A DNA stretch of 64,000 nt from Salinimicrobium sp963739625 (GCA_963739625.1 CAVUAU010000011.1:496001-560000); one strand, 5' to 3'. Counted from the first letter of the stretch, positions 1-9,368 are shown. Notes: generated from the sequence alone by a model not told the origin. Made by a program: numbers and translations.

Positions 1-805
1 GGTAGATAAGAGATATGTAAATGCTGAAGATTTCGTGAATTCGAGCCAAATAAATCAGCCTTTTGAAGCCAATTCGGCAGATAAAGAGATCATGAAAGAC
101 AAAACACATTACCGGGTGTTTGACCTTTCCGGAAGCCCTTTCAATACTGCGAGAACTTCTTATTTCCACAATTCCATTGGCGGCTATCACGCGGCCAAAC
201 CAGGCAGAATGCAGGAGCTGTATGACTTTTACCTGTCAGAAAACAACTTGCAAGTTTTGAGCATGCTCAACACCAAATACTTTATTGTGCCCACCCAGGA
301 AGGGGTGATGGCCCAGCAAAACCCCGAAACTAATGGGAATGCCTGGTTCGTGCAAAACGTGAAGCCGGTTGAGAATGCCAATGAAGAGATTCTTGCCTTA
401 AAAGGCTTGAATACCAAGAAAACTGCAGTCATTGACAAAAAATTCGCTGAATATCTACCTTCACAAAACTTCCCTGCAGATTCCACCGCCCAGATCGAGC
501 TTGTTTCTTATCAGCCTAATGAACTGAAGTATCGCTACAGTTCCAAAAATGAGAATCTGGCGGTGTTTTCTGAAATTTATTATCCGCACGGCTGGCAGGC
601 ATACATCGACGGCAAAGAAGCGCCACACTTTAGGGCGAACTATGTCTTAAGGGCTATGGTCGTGCCGGCAGGGGAGCACGAGATCATCTTCAAATTTGAG
701 CCCGAGGTGGTGAAGACGGGAAGCACTATTTCCCTTGCAAGTTCTGTCCTGCTGGGATTATTGCTGCTTGGCGGGATCTTTTACGGGTTTAAAAAGCGCG
801 AATAG
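1..805 (+). CDS. YfhO family membrane protein, C-terminal part (gene starts before the window)
   Basis: The reading frame is open from base 2 to the stop at 803-805, so the gene begins upstream of the window; the GTG at 35 is internal. What is visible is about 267 residues: an extracytoplasmic domain and then a C-terminal membrane segment (residues TGSTISLASSVLLGLLLLGG) followed by a basic GFKKRE tail. The pattern YPHGWQAYIDGK and the preceding NTKYFIV match the end of YfhO-family (bacterial membrane protein, PF09586-like) proteins, multi-pass proteins thought to take part in glycosylation or cell-surface polymer modification. The following glycosyltransferase starts on the very next base after the stop, which supports a role in a surface-glycan operon. 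Substrate unknown. Confidence 0.8.
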   Translation, partial: VDKRYVNAEDFVNSSQINQPFEANSADKEIMKDKTHYRVFDLSGSPFNTARTSYFHNSIGGYHAAKPGRMQELYDFYLSENNLQVLSMLNTKYFIVPTQEGVMAQQNPETNGNAWFVQNVKPVENANEEILALKGLNTKKTAVIDKKFAEYLPSQNFPADSTAQIELVSYQPNELKYRYSSKNENLAVFSEIYYPHGWQAYIDGKEAPHFRANYVLRAMVVPAGEHEIIFKFEPEVVKTGSTISLASSVLLGLLLLGGIFYGFKKRE

Positions 806-2086
806 ATGAAAAAAGCGCTCATCATCACGTATTACTGGCCACCTGCGGGAGGACCCGGTGTGCAGCGATGGCTTAAATTCGTAAAATACCTTCCGGAATT
901 TGGCGTGGAGCCGGTGGTGTATGTGCCGAAGAATCCACATTACCCGCTGAAGGATAAATCTTTATTAGCTGAAGTTCCGCCGAATTTAATGCTGCTCAAA
1001 AATGACATTTTTGAGCCCTATGCTTTGGCAGGTTTAATCTCGAAAAAGAATACTGAAAAGATCAGCTCCGGAATTATTCCGAGGGAGGAGAAGCAGGGGC
1101 TGCTGCAAAAGATGATGCTGTTCATTCGCGGCAACTTCTTTATTCCCGATGCCAGGAAGTTCTGGATCAAACCTTCGGTAAAATTTCTGAAAGATTATCT
1201 TCAGGAGAACGAGATCGACACTCTCATCACTACCGGTCCGCCGCACAGTATGCATTTGATCGGTCTTCAGCTGAAGGAACAGCTCAACCTGAAGTGGATT
1301 GCGGATTTTCGAGATCCGTGGACGCAGATAGGCTACCATGAGAAGCTGAAGTTGCTACCTTCCGCAAGAAAAGAACACGAAAGGCTGGAGCGGGAAGTGC
1401 TGCAAAAAGCCGATCTTTTGATCACCACCAGTTTTACCACAAAAGCCGAATTTTCAGAAAAGACTGATAAGAGGATAGAAGTGATCACCAACGGCTACGA
1501 CTACGAAAAAGTGGAAAAAAAGCCGATGGATGAGAAATTCAGCCTTGCGCATATTGGGTCGTTACTTTCAGGAAGAAATCCGGAGAACCTGTGGCGAGCT
1601 CTACAGGAATTGATCTCCGAAAATGAAGATTTTGCCAAAGATTTCGAACTGAAACTGGTTGGAGCAGTGGGAGAGCCGGTTTTGGAGAGTATCGAAAAAT
1701 GCGGTTTGGGAGAGCATTTAAATTTGCAAGGCTATGTCTCTCATTCCGAAGCTTTACAACTGCAGAGAAGTGCTCAAGTATTGCTGCTCATCGAGATCGA
1801 CAGTGAGGAGACCCGCGGCATCATTCCCGGGAAACTTTTTGAGTACATGGTAAGCGGTAGGCCCATTCTGGCTGTGGGTCCCGAAAAGGCAGATATTGAA
1901 AAGCTCATCAAAACAACAAACACAGGAAAATATTTTCTGTACCCTCAAAAAGGGGAAATTAAAGACTTCTTGCTGCAAGCCTACAAGGACTTTAAAGCCG
2001 GCAAATTAACGACTGCGCCTATCGGCCTGCAGCAGTACAGCAGGAAGGCGCTTACCGGGGAACTTGCAAAATTGATCAAAGGCTAA
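806..2086 (+). CDS. Glycosyltransferase, GT4-like
   Basis: A 426-residue protein. The N-terminus (ALIITYYWPPAGGPGVQRW, residues 4-22) is the nucleotide-sugar transferase opening typical of group 1 (GT4-like) glycosyltransferases of Bacteroidota, with a GT-B fold. The C-terminal half has the donor-binding region: GYVSHSEALQLQRSAQVLLL and then RGIIPGKLFEYMVSGRPIL, whose KxFEYM segment matches the E-x7-E donor site of the family. It follows the YfhO-like gene with no gap and its stop overlaps the ATG of the flippase by one base (TAATG), so the three are surely co-transcribed. Acceptor and sugar cannot be told from sequence. A long palindrome lies inside the gene at 994-1016. Confidence 0.9.
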   Translation: MKKALIITYYWPPAGGPGVQRWLKFVKYLPEFGVEPVVYVPKNPHYPLKDKSLLAEVPPNLMLLKNDIFEPYALAGLISKKNTEKISSGIIPREEKQGLLQKMMLFIRGNFFIPDARKFWIKPSVKFLKDYLQENEIDTLITTGPPHSMHLIGLQLKEQLNLKWIADFRDPWTQIGYHEKLKLLPSARKEHERLEREVLQKADLLITTSFTTKAEFSEKTDKRIEVITNGYDYEKVEKKPMDEKFSLAHIGSLLSGRNPENLWRALQELISENEDFAKDFELKLVGAVGEPVLESIEKCGLGEHLNLQGYVSHSEALQLQRSAQVLLLIEIDSEETRGIIPGKLFEYMVSGRPILAVGPEKADIEKLIKTTNTGKYFLYPQKGEIKDFLLQAYKDFKAGKLTTAPIGLQQYSRKALTGELAKLIKG

Positions 2087-3543
2087 TGGGAATAATCATA
2101 GATCAATCTGCAAAGAACCTTGTCACCACCTATCTTGGCTTTGGAGTGGGCGCGATCAATACGCTTTTTCTTTACACCAATTTTCTTACTCCCGAATATT
2201 ACGGGCTGGTTGGTTTCCTGCTTTCGGCGGCCAACTTGATATGGCCACTTATGGCTTTTGGCGTGCATAACACGCTGGTGAAATTTTACACTTCTTACGA
2301 AACAAAAGAGGAAAAGGACAGGCTGTTGAGCGTGATTCTATTGCTACCACTGGGAATAGCAGTCATCCTGGGCTTGATCGGGTATTTTTCATACGGCTTG
2401 CTGCTCGATTACTTTTCTGATGGGAATGCGCTGGTAAAGCCTTACATCTGGATGATCTTCGTGATCGCCATGGCTACGGCCTATTTTGAGATCTTTTTCT
2501 CCTGGTCCAAGATCAACTACCAGAGCGTCTTCGGGAATTTTATGAAAGAGGTGTTTCACCGGGTGGGAATTTCCCTGCTTCTGGTGACGGTGTATTTCGG
2601 CTGGTTAAGCGTTCAAAACTTCGTCTATGCTGTAAGCGCAATATTCGTGATCAGGATGCTGGCAATGATGCTGTACGCCTTCAGGTTGTATTTGCCAAAG
2701 ATCAGTTTTCAGTTTCCGAAGAACAGATCTTTTATCCTTAAATATTCGGCTTTGATCCTCATTGCTGGTTCTGTGGCCATGGTGCTGCTCGATCTTGACA
2801 AGGTGATGATCGAAAGGTTTCTGCCTATCGAGATGGTAGCGGTGTACGGGATTGCGGTTTACATTTCCTCTGTGATCGCGGTGCCTTCAAGGGCTATGCA
2901 CCAGATCACTTACCCCATGACCGCTACTTTGCTCAACAAACGGGATAAAAAAGGCCTTAAGGAGCTTTACGAGAAGAGTTCATTGAACCTGCTTATTGTA
3001 AGCGGCCTCATCTTTTTACTTATCGTGACTAACGTACATGAGCTGTATGAACTGGTGCCAGATGAATATCAAATCAGTTTTTCCATTGTTATCCTTATTA
3101 GCTGCGTGAAACTTTACGACAGCCTGCTGGGCAACAACAACAGCATCATGTTTAATTCAGATTATTACCGGTTGGTTCTGGCGGTAGGCGTTTTCCTGGC
3201 AGTTATGGCCTTTTTGCTCAACATCTGGCTCATCCCTATTTTCGGCCTTTTTGGAGCGGCGCTGGCTACCTTTCTCGCCTTTGCCTTGTACAACACGGCA
3301 AAGCTTCTGTTGGTGTTCCAAAAGTTCAAGATTCAGCCGATTACTTTGGAGACCTTTTACAGCCTCGGCCTCATCCTTGGCTTTACGCTGCTCTTCTATT
3401 TCTGGGACTTTCAACTGCACCCGGTGATCAACATCATCCTTAAATCTCTGCTGATCATTGGCGGCTATATGCTTTGCATATTTTTTCTGAAGCTTTCGCC
3501 GGACATCAACAACCTTCTAAAAAAGTACCTTAGGCTCCAATAA
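2086..3543 (+). CDS. Polysaccharide flippase (Wzx/MATE-like, polysaccharide biosynthesis family)
   Basis: A 485-residue, very hydrophobic protein with about 12-14 membrane segments and no signal peptide. The N-terminus (NLVTTYLGFGVGAINTLFLY) and the central GIAVYISSVIAVPSRAMHQI are typical of the polysaccharide/oligosaccharide flippase superfamily (MOP), which moves lipid-linked sugar units across the inner membrane. It starts inside the stop of the glycosyltransferase (one-base overlap) and ends the operon; a terminator hairpin follows directly. Together with the YfhO-like protein it suggests export of a surface glycan; the exact polymer is unknown. Confidence 0.87.
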   Translation: MGIIIDQSAKNLVTTYLGFGVGAINTLFLYTNFLTPEYYGLVGFLLSAANLIWPLMAFGVHNTLVKFYTSYETKEEKDRLLSVILLLPLGIAVILGLIGYFSYGLLLDYFSDGNALVKPYIWMIFVIAMATAYFEIFFSWSKINYQSVFGNFMKEVFHRVGISLLLVTVYFGWLSVQNFVYAVSAIFVIRMLAMMLYAFRLYLPKISFQFPKNRSFILKYSALILIAGSVAMVLLDLDKVMIERFLPIEMVAVYGIAVYISSVIAVPSRAMHQITYPMTATLLNKRDKKGLKELYEKSSLNLLIVSGLIFLLIVTNVHELYELVPDEYQISFSIVILISCVKLYDSLLGNNNSIMFNSDYYRLVLAVGVFLAVMAFLLNIWLIPIFGLFGAALATFLAFALYNTAKLLLVFQKFKIQPITLETFYSLGLILGFTLLFYFWDFQLHPVINIILKSLLIIGGYMLCIFFLKLSPDINNLLKKYLRLQ

Positions 3544-3571
3544 AAAACTCCCGAAACTTTCATTCCGGGAG
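3541..3571 (-). terminator. Rho-independent terminator for the minus-strand gene at 3607
   Basis: A 6-bp stem CTCCCG (3548-3553) / CGGGAG (3566-3571) with a 12-base loop. Read on the minus strand it is followed by six T residues (3547-3542), so it fits the end of the gene at 3607-4587. It also overlaps the stop codon of the flippase gene and may stop transcription from the plus strand less well. Confidence 0.7.
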
Positions 3572-3606
3572 CTTTCACACTAACCAATTTAACTAACTAA
3601 CCAAAA

Positions 3607-4587
3607 TTATTCTCTTCCGCGGGAACTTCTTGAGCGGCCTGTATTTTCAGAAGTAGTAGCCTGTGGTACTGTTCTCCTGGTGGTGGTCGCTTCACTTCTG
3701 GCTTCCCTTGTAGGGGCTGCAGGTTGTGAAGCGGCAGACCTTGGCTGGGTTGCACGGCTTCTCACCGTACGGTTCGCGCTTGTATTTCTTTCAGAAGTGC
3801 TTCTAACGCTGCGGCTTTGAGCAGGGCTGGATTGTTGCACCCGGGAAATCCTTTTCGTATTCCTGTTGCTCCTTGCTTCGCTTTTGCTGTTGTTCAATTC
3901 CCGTTCGTCCTCGCTTCGGCTGCCTCTGTAATAGGTGCTCACGCGTTCTCCCGGGGTATAATAGCTTCTTCTGAAGTTTGTTTCTGAATTTCTCTTGTAA
4001 TATTTTTTATAAGTTCCGTAGTTCATACGCTGCGGAACATAATATCTCCTGTACGGCTGGTTGTACACCACAGTATAATTTCCCGCCGGCCTCCTGTAAA
4101 ACTCATGCCAGGGCCTGAAGTTGTAAAACCTGTTGTGGGAGTTAATGTAACCTGAATATCTGGTGTACTGGTTGTATGGATCATACTGAAGGAAAAGGTT
4201 TCCTATCCTGTTGACCATTCCATAATGGTTGTAGCCAATTTGCACCCTACCGGCCTGCACGATCCTTCCGAAGTAATCGTAGTATACAGGCACGCGCTCG
4301 ATCTGGATCACGGCACCGTAATCATCATACTGCACAAAAGGGTCATAGTTGTAGCCGCCATTAAAGCTGAAAGGATTATTGCGTCCAAAACCGGGAGCAA
4401 TGCCGCGGGGATTGAAGTGAAAATCGAACTCGCCATTGGGAAAAACAGCAAATTCCACTCCGCCTTCATTAAAAATAAAGGCATCGCCGTATCCAAAAGG
4501 ATTCCGGGAGTCTGTTGCCGCAGCAGGTGCGGCTTTAGCAGAAAGACCAACCACTAAAAACGCGAAAAGCAGGTAAACTTTTTTCAT
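3607..4587 (-). CDS. Secreted hypothetical protein with Arg/Ser/Thr-rich tail
   Basis: 326 residues from the ATG at 4587. A longer frame reaches 4710, but the chosen start gives a clear signal peptide (MKKVYLLFAFLVVGLSAKA, cleavage after AKA-A) and the extension would run into the terminator at 4662-4698. The mature N-terminal part (to about residue 205) is rich in Tyr, Asn, Phe and Gly with repeated short motifs (YDPFVQYDDYG, LQYDPYNQYTRYSGY, FRPWHEFYR). The last roughly 120 residues are low complexity, full of Arg, Ser and Thr, and probably disordered. No enzymatic motif is seen. It is likely exported to the periplasm or surface; I do not recognise a named family. Confidence 0.75.
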   Translation of the reverse strand: MKKVYLLFAFLVVGLSAKAAPAAATDSRNPFGYGDAFIFNEGGVEFAVFPNGEFDFHFNPRGIAPGFGRNNPFSFNGGYNYDPFVQYDDYGAVIQIERVPVYYDYFGRIVQAGRVQIGYNHYGMVNRIGNLFLQYDPYNQYTRYSGYINSHNRFYNFRPWHEFYRRPAGNYTVVYNQPYRRYYVPQRMNYGTYKKYYKRNSETNFRRSYYTPGERVSTYYRGSRSEDERELNNSKSEARSNRNTKRISRVQQSSPAQSRSVRSTSERNTSANRTVRSRATQPRSAASQPAAPTREARSEATTTRRTVPQATTSENTGRSRSSRGRE

Positions 4588-4661
4588 GGTAATTAAGTTA
4601 AGATTAAACAAGGTGATTGGGTAATTTGATAGATAAGAAACAAAGTACGTGCCAAAAATCA

Positions 4662-4698
4662 GAAAACCCCGAAGGCGTTGAGACGCGACGGGGTTTTC
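4662..4698 (-). terminator. Rho-independent terminator downstream of uvrA
   Basis: A 10-bp stem, GAAAACCCCG (4662-4671) / CGGGGTTTTC (4689-4698), with a 17-base inner loop that can extend the pairing. Because the stem flanks are A/T runs, it can work in either direction. It lies between uvrA and the minus-strand gene that begins at 4587. Confidence 0.75.
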
Positions 4699-4859
4699 CA
4701 AACTAACCAACCAAAAATTATTAATTACAAACTAAATCAAAAACTTAATCTTGCAATATGCCTGTTTTTATTCAAAGGTTGTGCCAAGAATAAAATTTAC
4801 TGAACAATTATTGTTAAAGATGAGACCTTCTTAAAAAGGTATTTCTTAGGCCTCTTTGG

Positions 4860-7647
4860 CTACAACTTTTCCTGTAGGAAAGGAGCCGTGAACGACTTCG
4901 GATTTTTTGCAACTTCTTCGGGCGTGCCCTCGGCGACGAGATAGCCACCGGCGTCTCCACCCTCGGGGCCAAGATCGATAACATGATCGGCACATTTGAC
5001 CAAATCCATGTTGTGTTCAATAACGATCACAGAATGACCTTTTTTGAGCAGCGCATTGAAAGATTTCAGCAACTTTTGAATATCGTGAAAGTGCAGCCCG
5101 GTGGTGGGTTCATCAAAAATGAAAAGCGCTTTCTCTTTTGTAGTTCCCTTTACCAGGAAAGATGCAAGTTTGATCCTTTGAGCCTCTCCGCCAGAAAGGG
5201 TAGAGGAGCTCTGCCCAAGCTGTACATACCCAAGACCTACATCCTGGAGTGGCTTCAGCTTTTTGGTGATCTTCTCTTCGCCGTTCTCTCTGAAGAAATC
5301 AACTGCATCATCAATGGTAAGGCTCAACACATCATCAATATTCTTTCCGGCGAAATTCACCTCTAAAATCTCTTTTTTGAAGCGCTTGCCGTTACAGGTG
5401 TCGCACACCAGGTGAACATCGGCCATGAACTGCATTTCAATAGTCACTTCTCCTTCTCCTTTGCAGGTTTCGCAGCGGCCGCCGTCAACATTGAAGGAGA
5501 AATGTTTGGGTTTATACCCTCGTATCTCGCTCAACTTCTGGTTTGAGAAAAGGTTTCTTATGTCGTCATAGGCTTTTATATAGGTGACCGGATTTGACCT
5601 TGAAGATCGCCCGATTGGATTTTGATCAACAAATTCAACAGAAGTCACGTTTCCAAATTTCCCTTCGAGTCTTGTGAACTGCCCGGCTTTTTCTCCATAG
5701 CCGCCCACTTCTTTACAAATTGCAGGGTAAAGGATCTTCTTGACCAGTGTACTCTTACCACTCCCCGATACTCCTGTTACAGCCGTAAAGACTCCCAGGG
5801 GAAACCGAACATCTATATTCTTGAGATTATTTTCCCGGGCACCAATGATGTCTATATAATTCTTGTAGCTCCTTCGGTTTTCAGGCACTTCAATCTTCAG
5901 GGTATTGTTCAGGTATTGCGCGGTAAGGGAATTTGAAGCAAGAATATCCTGAAAAGTTCCTGTGGCCACGACTTCTCCACCGTTGGTTCCTGCTTCGGGA
6001 CCAATGTCAATGATCTCATCTGCCTCCTTCATAATATCTTCGTCATGTTCAACGACAATAACAGTGTTTCCAAGGTCGCGCAAGGATTTTAGAACCTCGA
6101 TAAGCTTTAGCGTATCCCGTGGATGAAGCCCAATTGATGGCTCATCCAAAATGTACATGGAGCCCACCAAACTACTGCCAAGGGAAGTCGCCAGGTTGAT
6201 ACGCTGAGATTCCCCGCCGGAAAGCGAATTGGATTTCCTGTTGAGGGTGAGGTAGTTCAAGCCAACTTTTGAAAGAAAACGAAGCCTGTTGCGAATCTCG
6301 GTGAGCAGGCGTTTGGCAATGGCCGCATCAGATTCGTTCAATTCAAGATTATCAAAAAATTCAGAAACTTTATCGATAGGCTTTTCTACAAGTTCTGTAA
6401 TGGTGGCACCTCCAACCTTAACGTAATTCGTTTCGGGTCTAAGTCTCTTTCCTTTACAAACCGAACAGCGGGTTTTTCCGCGGTAGCGTGAAAGCATTAC
6501 CCGGTTTTGGATCTTGTAAGCCTTAGATTCCAAAAATGCGAAAAACTGGTTGAGTCCTTCAAAATATTGATTGCCGTTCCAAACCAGTTCTTTTTGTTCA
6601 TCGGTTAGCTCAAAATACGGTTTGTGAATAGGGAAATTGAACTTGTGGCTGTTGTTCACCAATTGATCCCTGTACCAGCTCATGCTTTCACCTCGCCAGG
6701 GAAAAATGGCATTTTCATAGATCAGACAGGCCGGTGTTGGGAATAACCAGGTCTTCGTCAATGCCTATGACATCACCGTAGCCCTCACAATTAGGGCATG
6801 CGCCGTAAGGATTATTAAAGCTAAAAAGATGCACATTTGGCTCAAGGAAAGTCATGCCATCCAGTTCAAACTTATTGCTGAATTGCCGTAGTTTTTGGCT
6901 TTTAAGATCTTCAATGAAAAGTTCTCCTTTACCCTCAAAAAAAGCGGTTTGAACAGCATCTGCAAGTCTATTGAAGAAATCCTCATCATCTTTGAGCACG
7001 ATCCTGTCGACAACGAGAAATAGTTCATCTTCGGTAAGGGCAGACAGGTCTGCCTCATCGATCCTAAGAATTTCCCCTTTGTATTTAATCCGGCTGTAGC
7101 CCTGTTGCAACAAAACCTTGACTTTTTCTTCGGGCGTACGCGACTCTTCAACATGAACCGGGGCCAATAGTAACATTTTTGAGCCTTCAGCAAAAGTTTT
7201 CACGAAGTTCACCACATCGGTCACCGTATCTTTTTTTACCTCATCTCCCGAAATAGGAGAGTAGGTCCTTCCAATCCTGGCGAAAAGCAGCTTAAGATAA
7301 TCGTATATTTCCGTAGAAGTGCCCACGGTGGAGCGGGGGTTAGTCGAATTTACCTTTTGCTCGATGGCAATTGCAGGGGCAATCCCCTTTATAGAATCTA
7401 CCTGAGGTTTATTGAGCCTGCCCAGGAATTGCCTTGCATAAGAAGAAAGGCTTTCCACGTAACGTCGCTGGCCTTCAGCATAAAGCGTGTCAAAGGCGAG
7501 GCTTGATTTCCCCGAGCCCGAAAGGCCGGTGAGCACCACCAGCTTATTGCGGGGAATTACCGCATTGATGTTTTTGAGATTGTGGAGCCTGGCGCCCTTT
7601 ATAATGATGTTTTCCTTCGGATTAACTTCAGAAATATCTACAGTCAT
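4860..7647 (-). pseudogene. uvrA: uvrA, excinuclease ABC subunit A (one frameshift; possibly a sequencing error)
   Basis: UvrA is the DNA-damage-sensing ATPase of nucleotide excision repair. Start chosen at ATG 7647 (MTVDISEVNP) although the frame is open to 7704. The first part has Walker A GLSGSGKSS at residues 41-49 and ends in the zinc-binding CPNCEGYGD region; the second part has CSVCKGKRLRPE, both ABC signatures (SGGESQRINLA and SGGEAQRIKLA), the second Walker A GVSGSGKSTL and the CETCKGEGE ... CDTCNGKRF zinc module. The two parts are in different frames, joined around 6716-6730: removing one base turns ...PNTGLS into YENAIFPWRGESMSWYRDQL without loss. Corrected length is 928 residues, normal for the family. 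All catalytic elements survive, so the gene may be intact in the real genome. Confidence 0.9.
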
Positions 7648-7670
7648 AGTCAAAATTTCTTCTAAGATTG

Positions 7671-7678
7671 CAAAGATA
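7671..7678 (-). promoter_or_regulatory. Bacteroidota -7 box for uvrA
   Basis: TATCTTTG on the minus strand fits the TAnnTTTG -7 element, 23 bases before the chosen uvrA ATG. A weak TTG (-33-like) lies about 23 bases further upstream, a little longer spacing than usual. Its position downstream of 7704 supports the start at 7647. Confidence 0.45.
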
Positions 7679-7760
7679 CTTAAACTAAGTATTCTACAGG
7701 TCAACTGCGGCTCAAGTTCAATCTCCTGAGAGTTAACTTGTTAAAACAATTAACCTTTTA

Positions 7761-7793
7761 TTTGTATATGTGAAAATTTTCCTGTTATATTTG
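7761..7793 (+). promoter_or_regulatory. Promoter of the sigma-factor gene
   Basis: TTTG at 7761-7764, a 21-base spacer, and TATATTTG at 7786-7793, matching the Bacteroidota consensus TTTG-(19 to 21)-TAnnTTTG. It sits about 105 bases before the ATG at 7900, leaving a leader of about 100 bases. Confidence 0.6.
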
Positions 7794-7899
7794 CTACTAC
7801 AGAACAACCAAACCAAATCGCCTATTGCATAAAGTTACTTTTGAACTTGAATAACTAACCAGCAGGTCCACCCCAACAACCTGGCAAAAAGTAACTCTT

Positions 7900-8484
7900 A
7901 TGGATAACAATGAGGCAAATGATGCTTTTTTGGTAAAAAGCTACGTAGAAGGAGATGAACATGCTCTTTCTATCCTAATCAACCGACACCAGCACCGTAT
8001 TTACAGTTTTATTTTCTCAAAAGTCTTTGATAAAGATATTGCTGAAGATATTTTTCAGGATACCTTTATTAAGGTGATAAGGACTTTAAAAAGGGGAAAA
8101 TACAATGAAGAAGGAAAGTTTCTTCCCTGGGTAATGCGCATTTCTCATAATCTTGTCATTGACCATTTCAGGAAAAACAAGAGAATGCCGAAATTCGAGA
8201 ACAGTGGGGATTTCAATATTTTTTCTGTCTTAAGCGATTCAGGTTTAAATGCCGAAAAACAGATCATCAAGGACCAGATTGAAGCAGATGTAAAGGAGCT
8301 TATCAAAGAACTCCCCGAAGATCAACTGGAGGTACTTGTGATGCGCATCTACAAGGATATGAGTTTCAAGGAAATTTCTGAACGAACAGGAGTGAGTATT
8401 AACACTGCGTTGGGCCGAATGAGATATGCGCTGATCAATCTTAGAAAAGTCATTGAAAAGCACAATTTGGTTTTGACCAACTAA
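7900..8484 (+). CDS. Sigma-70 family RNA polymerase sigma factor (ECF-like)
   Basis: 194 residues. Region 2 covers about residues 25-95, with RHQHRIYSFIFSKVFDKD, DIFQDTFIKV and PWVMRISHNLVIDHFRK, the last being the -10 recognition helix. Region 4 covers about residues 135-185, with ELPEDQLEVLVMRIYKDMSF and the helix-turn-helix KEISERTGVSINTALGRMRY. There is no region 1 or 3, so this is an ECF-type factor. No anti-sigma factor gene is adjacent; instead a 48-residue ORF follows 53 bases later. In Flavobacteriaceae, factors of this type occur without a dedicated anti-sigma. Target genes cannot be inferred. Confidence 0.9.
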   Translation: MDNNEANDAFLVKSYVEGDEHALSILINRHQHRIYSFIFSKVFDKDIAEDIFQDTFIKVIRTLKRGKYNEEGKFLPWVMRISHNLVIDHFRKNKRMPKFENSGDFNIFSVLSDSGLNAEKQIIKDQIEADVKELIKELPEDQLEVLVMRIYKDMSFKEISERTGVSINTALGRMRYALINLRKVIEKHNLVLTN

Positions 8485-8537
8485 TACAATATTAAAAGTT
8501 TTGCGGCGTTATCAATGTAAATCATAAACCAGCGATA

Positions 8538-8684
8538 ATGGCAAAACTTTACCCTGATTACTCACCTGAAAAAGTGAAAAAAATGTCCCCTAAGAAGGAA
8601 ACTGTTGATTTTCTATTGAATTATTCAAAAGCCTTGAGAATCAACAGGTATAAAAAATTGCAGTTTGAAAGTTTCCTAAACTAA
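8538..8684 (+). CDS. Small basic protein (48 aa) downstream of the sigma factor
   Basis: ATG at 8538, stop TAA at 8682-8684. The product starts MAKLYPDYSPEKVKKMSPKK and ends KKLQFESFLN; it is Lys-rich and soluble with no signal peptide. It lies in the same direction as the sigma factor and ends just before a strong terminator, so the two probably share a transcript. I recall no function. The frame has coding-like residue use and a coherent start and stop, but the call rests on context. Confidence 0.6.
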   Translation: MAKLYPDYSPEKVKKMSPKKETVDFLLNYSKALRINRYKKLQFESFLN

Positions 8685-8691
8685 ACTTTGA

Positions 8692-8720
8692 AAGACCCGT
8701 TAGCCGCGGGTCTTTTTTTT
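8692..8720 (+). terminator. Rho-independent terminator between the small ORF and nth
   Basis: Stem AAGACCCG (8692-8699) / CGGGTCTT (8707-8714) with a 7-base loop, followed by a run of T to 8720. The two genes converge here, and the hairpin overlaps the nth stop codon at 8700-8702, so it may serve both strands. Confidence 0.85.
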
Positions 8721-9368
8721 GTTTTCATAGTACGCCTTCAAAACAGATTTTCTTCCAATTGTTCTGGTGATGACATCCTTTTCAAGATCCCAGCCACGCG
8801 CGGGAGAATACTGGCGGCCGTACCAAATGATCTGCAGGTGGAGCTCATTCCATAAATCCTTCGGAAAAAGCCTTTTTGCATCCTTTTCTGTCTGCACCAC
8901 ATTCTTGCCATTTGACAGATTCCAGCGGTACATGAGTCGGTGGATGTGCGTGTCTACAGGAAAAGAAGGCACTTCAAAGGCCTGAGACATTACCACGCTG
9001 GCAGTTTTGTGACCTACTGCCGGCAGTTCTTCAAGAGCCTCAATATCTGCAGGAACTTCACCATCATACTTCTCAATGAGAATTTCGCTTAAGCCGTGGA
9101 TGCCCTTTGCTTTCATGGGAGAAAGTCCCACCGGTTTGATGATTTCCCTAATTTCCTCTACAGAAAGTTTGACCATGGAATAAGGATTATCTGCACGTGC
9201 AAAGAGCAGGGGAGTGATTTGGTTCACCCTTACATCTGTACTTTGGGCTGAAAGCAAAACCGCTATAAGAAGGGTGTAAGGATCTTTATGATCTAGGGGA
9301 ATGGGAACATTTGGATATATTTCCTGAAGCTTTTCTATTACGAATTGAACTTTTTCCTGCTTGGTCAT
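8700..9368 (-). CDS. nth: Endonuclease III (DNA glycosylase/AP lyase) without an iron-sulfur cluster
   Basis: 222 residues of the HhH-GPD superfamily, which removes oxidised pyrimidines in base excision repair. The helix-hairpin-helix ELPAVGHKTA carries the catalytic Lys121, and the FPVDTHIHR motif carries Asp139, corresponding to K120 and D138 of E. coli Nth. The C-terminal [4Fe-4S] loop of the family is missing: there is no cysteine anywhere in the protein, and the region after residue 185 reads QYSPARGWDLEKDVITRTIG. Because both catalytic residues are present I expect an active enzyme. The gene is divergent from bcp with 32 bases between the two starts. Confidence 0.9.
   Translation of the reverse strand: MTKQEKVQFVIEKLQEIYPNVPIPLDHKDPYTLLIAVLLSAQSTDVRVNQITPLLFARADNPYSMVKLSVEEIREIIKPVGLSPMKAKGIHGLSEILIEKYDGEVPADIEALEELPAVGHKTASVVMSQAFEVPSFPVDTHIHRLMYRWNLSNGKNVVQTEKDAKRLFPKDLWNELHLQIIWYGRQYSPARGWDLEKDVITRTIGRKSVLKAYYENKKKTRG

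Noticed and set aside
35..805. GTG at 35 as the start of the first gene
   Set aside because: The frame continues to the window edge without a stop, and the family is much longer, so the gene starts upstream.
4225..4557. Plus-strand ORF of 110 codons
   Set aside because: It is the complement of the secreted-protein gene at 3607-4587, which has a signal peptide and coherent residues. The plus-strand product has no recognisable features.
4588..4710. Longer N-terminus of the secreted protein
   Set aside because: It would include the uvrA terminator and mask the signal peptide.
6715..6761. Programmed frameshift in uvrA
   Set aside because: No slippery heptamer, downstream structure or stop arrangement is seen; uvrA is not known to use recoding, and several other genes in the window show the same type of defect.
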